Shown here: positions 8,480 to 16,509 of the stretch, one piece after another
Numbering within the stretch: the first letter of the stretch is position 1
How the letters are laid out: every line of letters starts with the position of its first letter
Assembly (NCBI GenBank): GCA_964387585.1
Contig: CAYLWW010000008.1
Location: forward strand, 1-27,733
Origin: CAYLWW01 sp964387585
GTDB taxonomy: Bacteria; Pseudomonadota; Alphaproteobacteria; Rickettsiales; Midichloriaceae
Direction: 5' to 3'
Length of the DNA: 27,733 bases
Position numbers and translations under genes: made by a program
Notes under the pieces: model-generated
Seen by the model: only the letters and a program-made list of their open reading frames with translations
Databases searched by the model: none
Told to the model about the DNA's origin: nothing

Positions 8480-9694
8480 CGCTGCAATTACCTCTTTTAC
8501 TATTCTTTCTTTAAATTGACTATCCTCAGCACTGATTTGCTCTACCACTTTTATTATAGGCTCTTTTATAACATTACTTCGCCATGAGTTAGCTTCTTCA
8601 AGAGTTGTAGAATCATCTCTAATTATTTTGTCTCGATACAATCCAAATATTATATCTTTACTTTTTTCATCAAAATTTAAAATTTTATTTTGCTTAACTT
8701 TACCATCTATTATTTGAAATGCTTCATTTAAAGTATTACGGAAAGGATCGATATATAAACTAATTTTCCTTAAATATAAGTATGGATCATCATGAGCTGG
8801 TACGGCATTAGTTAACTCACCAGTTTTAGGATCAAAAACTATTGCTGAAGGACTTCCTCTATCTTTAATATCAGCTACCTTTATATCTAAGTTAGGATGC
8901 CTTTTTATTTCTTTGATAATTTTATTCACATTAGCGTCAGAAGTATTTTTATCATAAGTTCTATCTCTTGCACCTACTAAGTAAACGTTTAAAGTTTTAT
9001 CTTTAGGGAAATTATCAATTACCTTACCTAAACTTTTAGCCGATGTGTTAAAATCAATATGAGCTAGCGCGCTCTGCTTAGTATCAGGATCATGGATTAT
9101 AACTGCTACACATTGCTGGATATTTGTGGTTCCGATTTTAGCGCTATTAGAATAGCCTACTTCTCTTTGATCTATGTTATAAGCTTCTTTGTCTATATAT
9201 CCTTGTATCATATCATAGCATTTACTATACTCATAAGTTGCCTCTATATTTTCACCTTTTTTACGTAATGCCGCAGCTAAGATATAATGACTAGCTAATT
9301 CAGCTAATGGACCTTTACTTTGGTTTGAAAATATTTGATGATTGCTTATAATTTCATCCAAGCTTTTAGTTTTGCTACCAATATCTACATAATCTTTAGC
9401 TATATGTTCTGGAAAAATGTAGTTGCCTGATGCGTATTTGACAGCAATATTTAACTTTTTTAGTGTTATTTCTTCTACTAATGGGTATTGTCCTGTTGCA
9501 AGGTAAAGAAAAACATCAGCAATATAATTAGCTTTAATCAGTTTATACTCTGAGGAATTATCCAGATTAATCTGTTCTGGAAAATGTTTAGGTAAGTCAT
9601 ATAATTTTTTTAAGAAATTCTCTTCTTCTTTTACAACGTCTCCACCTACTCTTAATTTCCAATCTATTTGATTATTTTCTTGAGCACTTTTCAT
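8060..9694 (-). CDS. CheD/NTAN1-like deamidase-fold protein, tandem paralog 2
   Basis: A 544-aa paralog of the adjacent downstream gene, in the same orientation and 143 bp away. The N-terminus (DWKLRVGGDVVKE, residues 11-23) and the 97-212 region are closely similar to paralog 1. This includes the TPR-like pair and the Thr189, Cys195, His212 set in GTTNIQQCVAVIIHD and ALAHID. Residues 40-95 and 214-262 have diverged strongly. The C-terminal 137 residues and the 16 bp after the stop codon are identical in DNA to paralog 1. The putative deamidase signature is fully retained, so both copies could be active. There is no ribosome binding site of note before the ATG. It is probably the first gene of a two-gene unit, but an independent promoter for the second copy cannot be excluded. 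Family assignment is from motif spacing and is not proven. Confidence 0.6.
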   Translation of the reverse strand: MKSAQENNQIDWKLRVGGDVVKEEENFLKKLYDLPKHFPEQINLDNSSEYKLIKANYIADVFLYLATGQYPLVEEITLKKLNIAVKYASGNYIFPEHIAKDYVDIGSKTKSLDEIISNHQIFSNQSKGPLAELASHYILAAALRKKGENIEATYEYSKCYDMIQGYIDKEAYNIDQREVGYSNSAKIGTTNIQQCVAVIIHDPDTKQSALAHIDFNTSAKSLGKVIDNFPKDKTLNVYLVGARDRTYDKNTSDANVNKIIKEIKRHPNLDIKVADIKDRGSPSAIVFDPKTGELTNAVPAHDDPYLYLRKISLYIDPFRNTLNEAFQIIDGKVKQNKILNFDEKSKDIIFGLYRDKIIRDDSTTLEEANSWRSNVIKEPIIKVVEQISAEDSQFKERIVKEVIAAKIASTSQLLNRDITKVEKELNQAVSEEFKDKQLNNITLEKVINNHLERIQTKQAELNSEWEDINNSLPKNFNAFDHSFTHAEKFQSIQTKLDQEVKSSDKNILQMILSNQSDIMNEKSFVERIKDEKNISNKLKKLNER

Positions 9695-10207
9695 AATTTT
9701 TTAAAGTAAATTAAAGGATTTCGATTGATTAAGAGTTTATTGATTGTTTTTAGTATTATTTTGTTAATTTATATTTAATTCTAACAAGGGTTGATTTTTA
9801 ATTCAATAAAATCTTATATAGGTTGAGTGAAGGCATAAACTCAATGGGCTTTTAAGAGTAAAACTAATAATAATTGGAAAAGAGAATACCTAAAAACTTA
9901 GGTGAATGAAAAATTTATGTATAATAATATTTAAACTTAATAATCTTAAATCCTACTTTTTCTAAAAAAATTATGTTATATATTGTTAGTAATATTATAT
10001 TTCTTAAGTATTATAAAAAATTAATTAAGTTTTTTATTTTACTAATTTCTACTATTAACCAATTGATAATATTAAATTATGGTGTAGAAGTGTTTAAGGT
10101 AGAAATAAATAATATTTTCTTTATTTAAAATAAAATATTATATTAGGGTCTTTTAAAAGCTTTAGTATAATCTAAGTGCTTTTGTTTAGTTTAGCAGTAG
10201 GAGTTTT
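9695..10207. other. divergent intergenic region, no gene seen
   Basis: About 510 very AT-rich bases separate the tandem paralogs (minus) from the kinase-like gene (plus). No open frame of note, RNA gene or repeat was recognised. A TATAAT at 10166-10171 is a good -10 candidate for the plus-strand gene, but the hexamer 17 bases upstream (TTAGGG) is a poor -35 box. Confidence 0.5.
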
Positions 10208-12430
10208 ATGCTTGAACATAGAGTAATTAATCGGGATTTTATTGGAGTCAATGATGGAGAAAATCCACATAGAATAGCAAAAGAATTTGACTTATTACTA
10301 GATAAGCCATTGCAGAAATTTAGTAGCGAATTTGCTAAAGCATATGAAATAAAAGATTTATCAGGAGAAATTATTAACAATAAGTATGCTATTATATTTA
10401 AGCAAGTTCAGTTAATGCGGTTTAAAGAGGTTATAAAACTAGCCCAAACTAATATTCCTAATTTAAGTAGAATTATAGCTTTAGAAATAACAAAAATTGA
10501 AGAAAAAGAACATATAGTCTGTATAGTTGAGAAACCTTTAGGAATCAGTATTAAGGAACTATTAAACCAAGGAATAAAGTTTGAGTTTTCATTTGCATTT
10601 AGAAACTTCATTGAACAATTAGTTGAATCAATACATTGTCTTCATAAAGAAGGTATAATGCATGGAGAAATTAATACCGATAATATTTATTTCATTGATG
10701 AGCAAATTAATAATGATACTAAATTCAATGATAAGTATATAGAAAAGCTGAATTCTCTTATTCTAAACCAATCTATCACTATTCTTAACCCTATAAGCAA
10801 TTTATATGGAGCAGAGCAGTCTCTATTATTTGAAAGTATTGATAGAGCTAAAGCCCATAGTTATGCTAAAGGTAATGATGATAATACAGCTGATTATTAT
10901 GCATTAGGAATGAGTATCTTCTCTATGATAGCAGGCAATAGCTTAGTATCGGTCTTAAATAAAGATTTGCAAGAGATGATAAGCGGAAAATTAAATAATG
11001 GTAGTTATGCTTATGTTTTAAATGCTATTGATAATAATTATAAGTTATTGAATCACGCTATTTTCATCTTAATAAAAAATCTATTAATTGATGATAAAAG
11101 CAAAAGATGGGGATATCATGAAGTAATGAAGTTTTTGAATGAAGTTAAAATAAATATTACCGATACCGATATTAATTCAAAAGCGGATATAAATGATTAT
11201 ACAGTAGATCCTGAAATAACATTAAGCGATGTAAAGAAAATAAATTGCATAGAGTTTAATAAAAAGAAGTTCTATTCATTAAAATCATTAGCATATGCAT
11301 TTAGTAATGATTGGGAAGAAGCTAAAAAATTTGTTAAAACCGAGAAGTTTAATAAATTATTACTACTTAATATCCAAGATACGAAATTGTTATCCGTTAT
11401 GACTAACCTATATTCAGAAGTCATAAAGTGTTATGTACCTGCTCATAACATTAGGATGGATGACTTATACTTAGCGCATGTTATCATTGCTTTGGATCCT
11501 ACTTCTTGCATAATGCTCAATAACCTAACATTTAATTATTCTGGGATAGGCCAATTACTGGTTTATAGTATAATAAATAAAAAAAATGATTTAACCCAAC
11601 AGATTAGTGAATTAATAAATAGCGATATTTTCAGTAGCTTATATCGAGTACAGCAGGCATTATTTTCAGATAAGTTAGATCTGCTAATACCTTTAAAAGA
11701 AAACATAATAAAATTATTATCAGCGAAAAAACAGTTCAATAACGCTATTTTTAATAATCCAAATTTTTCATTATATAGATGTATATACTCTTTGACAGAC
11801 TCGCTTCCATATCAAAGCATTACAGTAGGGGATAAAATTTGCATTTCATTACAAGACATATTATATGCTTTTGAAGAACTCGAAGAAAAGAGCCTGGATC
11901 ATTTGGCAATTTTGCCAAGCTTTATTGCATTTATCATTCATAAATTGAGCTCAAAGCAAATAATAAAACTCATCGATAAAGTTAATATAAAAAAAATTAC
12001 TGAGAACGATAATTTTAAGCTGTTGGCTATTTTGGCTGTTGCTCAACGTCAAGCAAAATTAGAAGGTTTGTTCAATACTTGTGAAAAATTTGCTGAAGTT
12101 ATGAAGGAGTTGATCTTCAGATGCTTACATGGAACTAAAAATAAAGCCATAATTTCAAAACGCTTAGAAGATGCTAAAGCTGAAGGATCATTAATTAAGC
12201 TACTAAAGATATTTCATAATAAAATAATATTGCGCGATGCGATTCAGTATAATGAGGCGCAAAAGAAGGCAGAATCGATTAGATTAGAGTATGATAATTA
12301 TAGAAAGTATGTTAATAATAACAAATTGGTACACGAAAAAGGGTTGGCTTTAGCTTTAAAGCTATCTTATATTACTTTTTTTATATCGATTATAATGACA
12401 ATAATTAGAATTTTAACTTCAAATACATAA
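10208..12430 (+). CDS. membrane-anchored protein-kinase-fold protein, probable pseudokinase
   Basis: A 740-aa protein whose N-terminal 250 residues follow the protein kinase fold. The order is a hinge-like segment VEKPLGISIKELL (107-119), the helix LVESIHCLHKEGI (138-150), a catalytic-loop equivalent MHGEINTDNI (151-160), and DYYALGMSIFSMIAG (229-243), which matches the DxxxLG segment of helix F. The catalytic Asp of HRD is Glu154. The DFG position reads ILNPIS, so the metal-binding Asp is absent. Loss of catalysis, or an unusual mechanism, is therefore inferred. Residues 260-700 are mostly helical and not recognised. One membrane helix, about 717-736 (LSYITFFISIIMTIIRIL), ends the protein, which would make it a C-tail-anchored or inner-membrane protein. 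AGGAG four bases before the ATG is a strong ribosome binding site that supports this start. It leads the likely operon to 15911. Confidence 0.6.
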   Translation: MLEHRVINRDFIGVNDGENPHRIAKEFDLLLDKPLQKFSSEFAKAYEIKDLSGEIINNKYAIIFKQVQLMRFKEVIKLAQTNIPNLSRIIALEITKIEEKEHIVCIVEKPLGISIKELLNQGIKFEFSFAFRNFIEQLVESIHCLHKEGIMHGEINTDNIYFIDEQINNDTKFNDKYIEKLNSLILNQSITILNPISNLYGAEQSLLFESIDRAKAHSYAKGNDDNTADYYALGMSIFSMIAGNSLVSVLNKDLQEMISGKLNNGSYAYVLNAIDNNYKLLNHAIFILIKNLLIDDKSKRWGYHEVMKFLNEVKINITDTDINSKADINDYTVDPEITLSDVKKINCIEFNKKKFYSLKSLAYAFSNDWEEAKKFVKTEKFNKLLLLNIQDTKLLSVMTNLYSEVIKCYVPAHNIRMDDLYLAHVIIALDPTSCIMLNNLTFNYSGIGQLLVYSIINKKNDLTQQISELINSDIFSSLYRVQQALFSDKLDLLIPLKENIIKLLSAKKQFNNAIFNNPNFSLYRCIYSLTDSLPYQSITVGDKICISLQDILYAFEELEEKSLDHLAILPSFIAFIIHKLSSKQIIKLIDKVNIKKITENDNFKLLAILAVAQRQAKLEGLFNTCEKFAEVMKELIFRCLHGTKNKAIISKRLEDAKAEGSLIKLLKIFHNKIILRDAIQYNEAQKKAESIRLEYDNYRKYVNNNKLVHEKGLALALKLSYITFFISIIMTIIRILTSNT

Positions 12431-12475
12431 GTTAAAAATTGAAAAATAAATTGTAATCCTTTTTAGCTAAATAAA

Positions 12476-12913
12476 GTGAAAACTTTCTCTATATATATTA
12501 AAAAAAACAACATCAGTGAAATTGATGATGCAACTAAACCAATAAATGATGTTAGATCTAAGATTAACTCAATGATAGCAAACAGAGATGTGGTTTCGGT
12601 AGATCAAAATTTTAACTTAATTGCTTTTTGTTTCGGTCCAATATGGCTAATATATAAAAACATATATAGAACTCTTGCTATATTATTTTTGATTATATTT
12701 ACTATATCAGTAAGTACAGAATTTCTTAATTACACCTTTTCAATTGTAACACTTTTAGCTTATTCGCTATTCATAGGTTTAAATGCGGGGTATTTTGAAG
12801 AGCAAACATTGATTAAGTTAGGTTATGAGCTCTCTGATGTAGTGCGAGCAGAGGACAAAGATAACGCATTAGTAACTTACCTCAATCGTTTCGGATCAGA
12901 ATTGATACAATAA
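12476..12913 (+). CDS. DUF2628-like small membrane protein
   Basis: A 145-aa protein beginning with GTG. The segment NLIAFCFGPIWLIYKNIYR (47-65) is the hallmark of the DUF2628 family, in which a N-x-x-A-F-x-F-G-P-x-W-x-x-Y-K motif leads into membrane helices. Two hydrophobic helices follow, about 66-80 and 87-104, and a KLGYELSDVV segment (114-123) closes the domain. The function of the family is unknown. It lies 45 bp after the kinase-like gene and 72 bp before miaB, in the same direction, so co-transcription is likely. No ATG close by gives a better start; the GTG choice is provisional. Confidence 0.7.
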   Translation: MKTFSIYIKKNNISEIDDATKPINDVRSKINSMIANRDVVSVDQNFNLIAFCFGPIWLIYKNIYRTLAILFLIIFTISVSTEFLNYTFSIVTLLAYSLFIGLNAGYFEEQTLIKLGYELSDVVRAEDKDNALVTYLNRFGSELIQ

Positions 12914-12985
12914 ATTATATAGAATAACTATAAAATTAATTACTTAATTAATTTTCATCATTTTCAGCAAAGTAAAAAAAATTTT

Positions 12986-14332
12986 ATGAGTAAAGGACTT
13001 TATATTAAGACTTATGGTTGTCAGATGAATGTATATGATTCTGACAAAATTGTAGACTTATTAAGTAAACATGGTTTTAGTTTGGTTTCTTCATTAGAAG
13101 AGGCTGATATGGTGGTTCTTAATACTTGTAATATAAGAGAAAAAGCAGCAGAGAAAGTTTATTCTGAATTAGGTCGTATAGCTAAGGTTAAAAAGAAACA
13201 TAAAAGCTTAGGAAGGGATTTAACAATAGCAGTAGCTGGCTGTGTTGCTCAAGCAGAAGGGGAAGAAGTTTTTAGTAGAGCCCCTTTTGTTGACGTTATA
13301 GTAGGTCCACAATCATATTATCAATTACCTGAACTTATAGAGCAAGCCAAGCGAAAGCAGGGATGGGCTATAAACCTTGATTTTAGTGAAAATGCTAAAT
13401 TTGATAATTTACCAGTTGATTCTACTAATAGATTAGCTTCAGCTTTTTTATCAATTCAAGAAGGGTGTGACAAATTTTGTCATTTTTGTGTAGTACCTTA
13501 TACTAGAGGCCCTGAATACTCTAGATCTGTTAGCGAAATATATAGGGAAGCAGTTCAATTAGCTGCAGTTGGAACAAAGGAAATAACTCTATTAGGGCAA
13601 AACGTTAATGCTTATCATGGAGAAGATATAGATGGTAAAAAAGCTGGTTTAGGAAGACTAATAAATAGCATCGCTAAGATACAGGGGATAGAGCGTATTC
13701 GTTATACTACTTCTCATCCTTGTGACATGTGTGATGAAGAATTGTTTGAGGCACATGCTAATCAACCTAAGCTTATGCCTTTTATCCATTTACCCGTGCA
13801 ATCAGGATCGAATAAAATACTAAAATCTATGAATAGAAAGCATACAAGCGAATTTTATATGGAGATAATAGAAAAATTTCGTAAATATAGAGCTGATATA
13901 GCTTTTTCATCTGATTTCATCGTGGGATACCCAGGAGAAACTGATCAAGATTTCAAAGATACCTTAGCTTTAGTGATGGCTGTTAATTACCCTCAAGCCT
14001 ATTCTTTCAAATATAGCCCTAGACCAGGTACACCAGCTTCAGTCTTAGATAATCAAGTAAGTGAAGACATAAAAAGTGAAAGGCTATCAATATTACAAGA
14101 GTTATTGCGTAAACAGCAAAAGTTATATAATCAATCAACTGTTGGAAAGGTTTTACCGGTATTACTAGAAAAATATGGCAAAACTGATTCTCAGGTTGTA
14201 GGTAAGTCTCCTTATATGAAGTCTATCATCATAGATAATAATAATGATAATAATTTATTAGGAAAAATAGTTAATGTTAAAACTACTGCTACTGTAGGAC
14301 AAAATAGTCTTAAAGGGATATTAGAATATTAA
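12986..14332 (+). CDS. miaB: tRNA-2-methylthio-N6-dimethylallyladenosine synthase MiaB
   Basis: A 448-aa radical-SAM methylthiotransferase that adds the 2-methylthio group to i6A37 of tRNAs reading codons beginning with U. The N-terminal domain carries three cysteines for the auxiliary 4Fe-4S cluster: C12 in YGCQMN, C48 in NTCNIREKA and C86 in GCVAQ. The radical-SAM triad is C161, C165 and C168 in EGCDKFCHFCVVPYTRG. A C-terminal TRAM-like domain (about 375-446) ends with VGQNSLKGILEY and is expected to bind tRNA. Length is the usual size for MiaB. All key residues are intact, so the enzyme should be active. The start fits the family N-terminus (KGLYIKTYGCQMN). It sits in the middle of a co-directional gene block, 39 bp before nuoC. 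Confidence 0.96.
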   Translation: MSKGLYIKTYGCQMNVYDSDKIVDLLSKHGFSLVSSLEEADMVVLNTCNIREKAAEKVYSELGRIAKVKKKHKSLGRDLTIAVAGCVAQAEGEEVFSRAPFVDVIVGPQSYYQLPELIEQAKRKQGWAINLDFSENAKFDNLPVDSTNRLASAFLSIQEGCDKFCHFCVVPYTRGPEYSRSVSEIYREAVQLAAVGTKEITLLGQNVNAYHGEDIDGKKAGLGRLINSIAKIQGIERIRYTTSHPCDMCDEELFEAHANQPKLMPFIHLPVQSGSNKILKSMNRKHTSEFYMEIIEKFRKYRADIAFSSDFIVGYPGETDQDFKDTLALVMAVNYPQAYSFKYSPRPGTPASVLDNQVSEDIKSERLSILQELLRKQQKLYNQSTVGKVLPVLLEKYGKTDSQVVGKSPYMKSIIIDNNNDNNLLGKIVNVKTTATVGQNSLKGILEY

Positions 14333-14371
14333 CATATAAAGCTTAAGAATTTACAATTAGTTGATAAACTT

Positions 14372-14980
14372 ATGGAAAATATACTCAAATTAAAATTTTA
14401 TTTGCTAAATTCTAATATAGGTTCTTTTATAGTTGAAACAAGAAGCGAGGCTGTAGATTCTGAGTTGGCGCTTATAGTTTCAATAGATAATTTGGCGGAA
14501 GTGCTTGAATTCCTTCGTGATGATAAAGAATGTGAGTTTCAAGCGTTGGTGGATATATGTGGGGTAGATTATGTAAGTAGAGAGTTCCGCTTTGAAGTAG
14601 TATATAACTTACTTAGTATTTCAAAAAATCAACGAATTAGAGTTAAAGTTCAGGTTAATGAACAAAATATTATACCTACAGTGATGGGGTTTTTTAGCTC
14701 TGCAAATTGGTATGAAAGAGAAGTATGGGATATGTACGGAATATATTTTAAAGGACATCCTGATTTAAGGAGAATATTAACTGACTATGGATTTAATGGC
14801 CATCCAATGCGTAAAGATTTCCCGTTAAGTGGTTATGTAGAAGTCCGATATGATATAGAAAAACAGCAAGTAGTGTATGAGCCAGTGAATTTAAGTCAAG
14901 AGTACCGTAACTTTAACTTTAGTAGCCCATGGGAGGGGCCACAATATGCGTTACCAGGAGATGAAAAAGCTTCTAGTTAA
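14372..14980 (+). CDS. nuoC: NADH-quinone oxidoreductase subunit C
   Basis: A 202-aa protein matching the 30-kDa subunit of respiratory complex I, a peripheral-arm subunit that contacts NuoD near the quinone site. The diagnostic region ANWYEREVWDMYGI (111-124) is followed by FKGHPDLRRIL and GFNGHPMRKDFPLSGY (140-155), both typical of NuoC. The N-terminal half has the expected DICGVDY (61-67). The protein is full length. Unusually, its neighbours are miaB and ubiA, not nuoB and nuoD, so the complex I genes are split in this genome. Its 3' end overlaps the predicted start of ubiA by 35 bases, which suggests translational coupling. Confidence 0.95.
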   Translation: MENILKLKFYLLNSNIGSFIVETRSEAVDSELALIVSIDNLAEVLEFLRDDKECEFQALVDICGVDYVSREFRFEVVYNLLSISKNQRIRVKVQVNEQNIIPTVMGFFSSANWYEREVWDMYGIYFKGHPDLRRILTDYGFNGHPMRKDFPLSGYVEVRYDIEKQQVVYEPVNLSQEYRNFNFSSPWEGPQYALPGDEKASS

Positions 14981-15911
14981 TTTATTGAGTGAGTTGTGTT
15001 GTAATGTCAAAAATCATCTAATTAAAAGCTATAATAATATAGTTTTTAATTTAACAACTATTATTGCTTATTCCGCTTACTTAAGATTAATGCGACTTGA
15101 TAAGCCTAAGGCTTGGTTATTGATTGGTCTTCCAACATGGTGGACCATATTATTGAGTACTAATAACTATTACGAAATATTGAAGCATTTCATTATTTTT
15201 GCTTTAGGGGCGCTTGTTATGCGTAGTGCCGGTTGTATAGTGAATGATATCATAGATTATAAAACCGATTCTAAAGTAGAACGCACTAAAAATAGGCCAA
15301 TTGCTAGTGGTGAATTATCTTTAATCAAAGCCATCATACTTTTAGCTTTCTTACTTTCTATAGCCTTGTTGCTTTTATTTTTATTACCAATTCGTGTTTT
15401 CAACATAGGGTTATTTGGATTGATAGGAGTTATTTTATACCCTATGACCAAGTATTTTACTTACTTTCCTCAGGTGATATTAGGCTTTGTATTTAATCTT
15501 GGAGTATTAATAGCCTGGTATAGTATTAATAACTTTACTACTTTTACTCCTATCTTATTGTATTTAGGAGCTATATTATGGACTATTGGCTATGATACTA
15601 TATATGGCCATCAAGATAGTGCTGATGATTTAAAAGTAGGGGTAAAGTCATTATCACTTAAGCTAGGCAAAGATACTCCGTCAGTGGTATGGAAGTTATA
15701 TAAAGTAGCATGCATCTCCATTTGGCTAGCTGGATTTAATAGTCATCTAAATTTATTATTTAGTTTAATAATGGCAATAGCTACTTATATGCTATATCTA
15801 CAAACTGAGACGGTTGATATAAACAATCCTCAAGATTGTACTAAAAAATTTAACTCAAATACTGATTTTGCTTGGTTAATTTTCTTTGGTATATTATTAG
15901 GTAAATTATAG
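14946..15911 (+). CDS. ubiA: UbiA-family prenyltransferase, probable 4-hydroxybenzoate polyprenyltransferase
   Basis: A 321-aa polytopic membrane enzyme of the UbiA superfamily. The first Asp-rich motif is NDIIDYKTD (100-108, N-D-x-x-D-x-x-x-D) and the second is YDTIYGHQDSADD (216-228), both needed to bind Mg-prenyl diphosphate. LMRLDKPKAWLLIGLP (48-63) is the usual start of the first helix in 4-hydroxybenzoate transferases. It should attach the polyprenyl tail to 4-hydroxybenzoate in ubiquinone synthesis, in the inner membrane. About eight helices are expected. The start at 14946 lies inside nuoC and gives an N-terminal extension of about 40 residues; ATG at 14961 or 15090 are alternatives. 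Quinone made here would feed complex I, so pairing with nuoC is functionally sensible. Confidence 0.9.
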   Translation: MRYQEMKKLLVNLLSELCCNVKNHLIKSYNNIVFNLTTIIAYSAYLRLMRLDKPKAWLLIGLPTWWTILLSTNNYYEILKHFIIFALGALVMRSAGCIVNDIIDYKTDSKVERTKNRPIASGELSLIKAIILLAFLLSIALLLLFLLPIRVFNIGLFGLIGVILYPMTKYFTYFPQVILGFVFNLGVLIAWYSINNFTTFTPILLYLGAILWTIGYDTIYGHQDSADDLKVGVKSLSLKLGKDTPSVVWKLYKVACISIWLAGFNSHLNLLFSLIMAIATYMLYLQTETVDINNPQDCTKKFNSNTDFAWLIFFGILLGKL

Positions 15912-15933
15912 TAATTTAGGTTAGATTAGGCAT

Positions 15934-16175
15934 TTAAAAATAAGCAAAAATAACATCGTATATTTTATTAAAATTTGCCAAGTTATATTTAATCCGTAGT
16001 TTCATGTGTTCGCACCAAATTTCTCTACTAGGTTTAAATAGGAGCGAGAATATCGAGGTAAAAATATCAATCTACATCCAACTGATTCTATTAATTCCCC
16101 TGTTTTTTGCCCCATCCTAAAGCTTTGCAAACAGACATCTCTATCCCGCTGTCATCAATGCATACAAAGTTTTGT
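15934..16175 (-). pseudogene. decayed IS630-family transposase, C-terminal part
   Basis: Translating the minus strand gives CIDDSGIEMSVCKALGWG, resembling the second-Asp region of IS630 transposases (typically FIDESGI...). This jumps after an internal loss to ELIESVGCRLIFLPRYS and YLNLVEKF, and, after a one-base frameshift, to WCEHMKLRIKYNLANF and an IYDVIFAYF end. IS630 proteins read LIExxGCxLLFLPPYSPDLNPIEKFW, so the order and content agree. A stop codon pair, a frameshift and deletion of the region between the catalytic aspartates make it non-functional. Confidence 0.7.
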
Positions 16176-16290
16176 GTGTCTATATCCTTTTTGTGTGACA
16201 AACTGCTATAGATGTTGAATCTACCTAAGATATTTCAGTGTTTTTACCCCTCTACAATGCCATTTAATCTACAATAAGGTATCCCTTCAA
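16168..16290 (-). pseudogene. decayed IS982-family transposase fragment
   Basis: On the minus strand a second frame reads VDSTSIAVCHTKRI, then a stop, then THKTL. IS982 transposases carry the conserved (V/A)DSTxxxVCHNxRIxxHKxF at their first catalytic Asp. Upstream the frame is broken by several stops. It runs directly into the IS630 remnant, so the two insertion sequences are fused end to end. The upstream boundary is uncertain. Confidence 0.6.
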
Positions 16291-16509
16291 TAACACATAT
16301 TCATCATTTCTAATCCTAAACTGGGGTTTATAATCTCTTATATTTTGTTAAACGCTTTCCTAATAATCTTATATGCATCTGAATTTAATAATGGACTTTA
16401 AAATGTATAATTATATATTTATTAGTTATATTATAGCAGTAATAAAAGCTAAAAAAGTTTAAATACCAAAGCAATAGCTAATTTAAATTCATTGTAAAAG
16501 AGTAATAAT
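16291..16509. other. intergenic region upstream of the methyltransferase gene
   Basis: No gene is visible. The left part may hold further unrecognisable transposase debris. The right part is AT-rich and probably carries the promoter of the gene at 16510. Confidence 0.35.

Noticed and set aside
10186..10611. Minus-strand open frames at 10186-10380 and 10408-10611.
   Set aside because: They are antisense to the kinase-like gene, which has clear motifs and a strong ribosome binding site.
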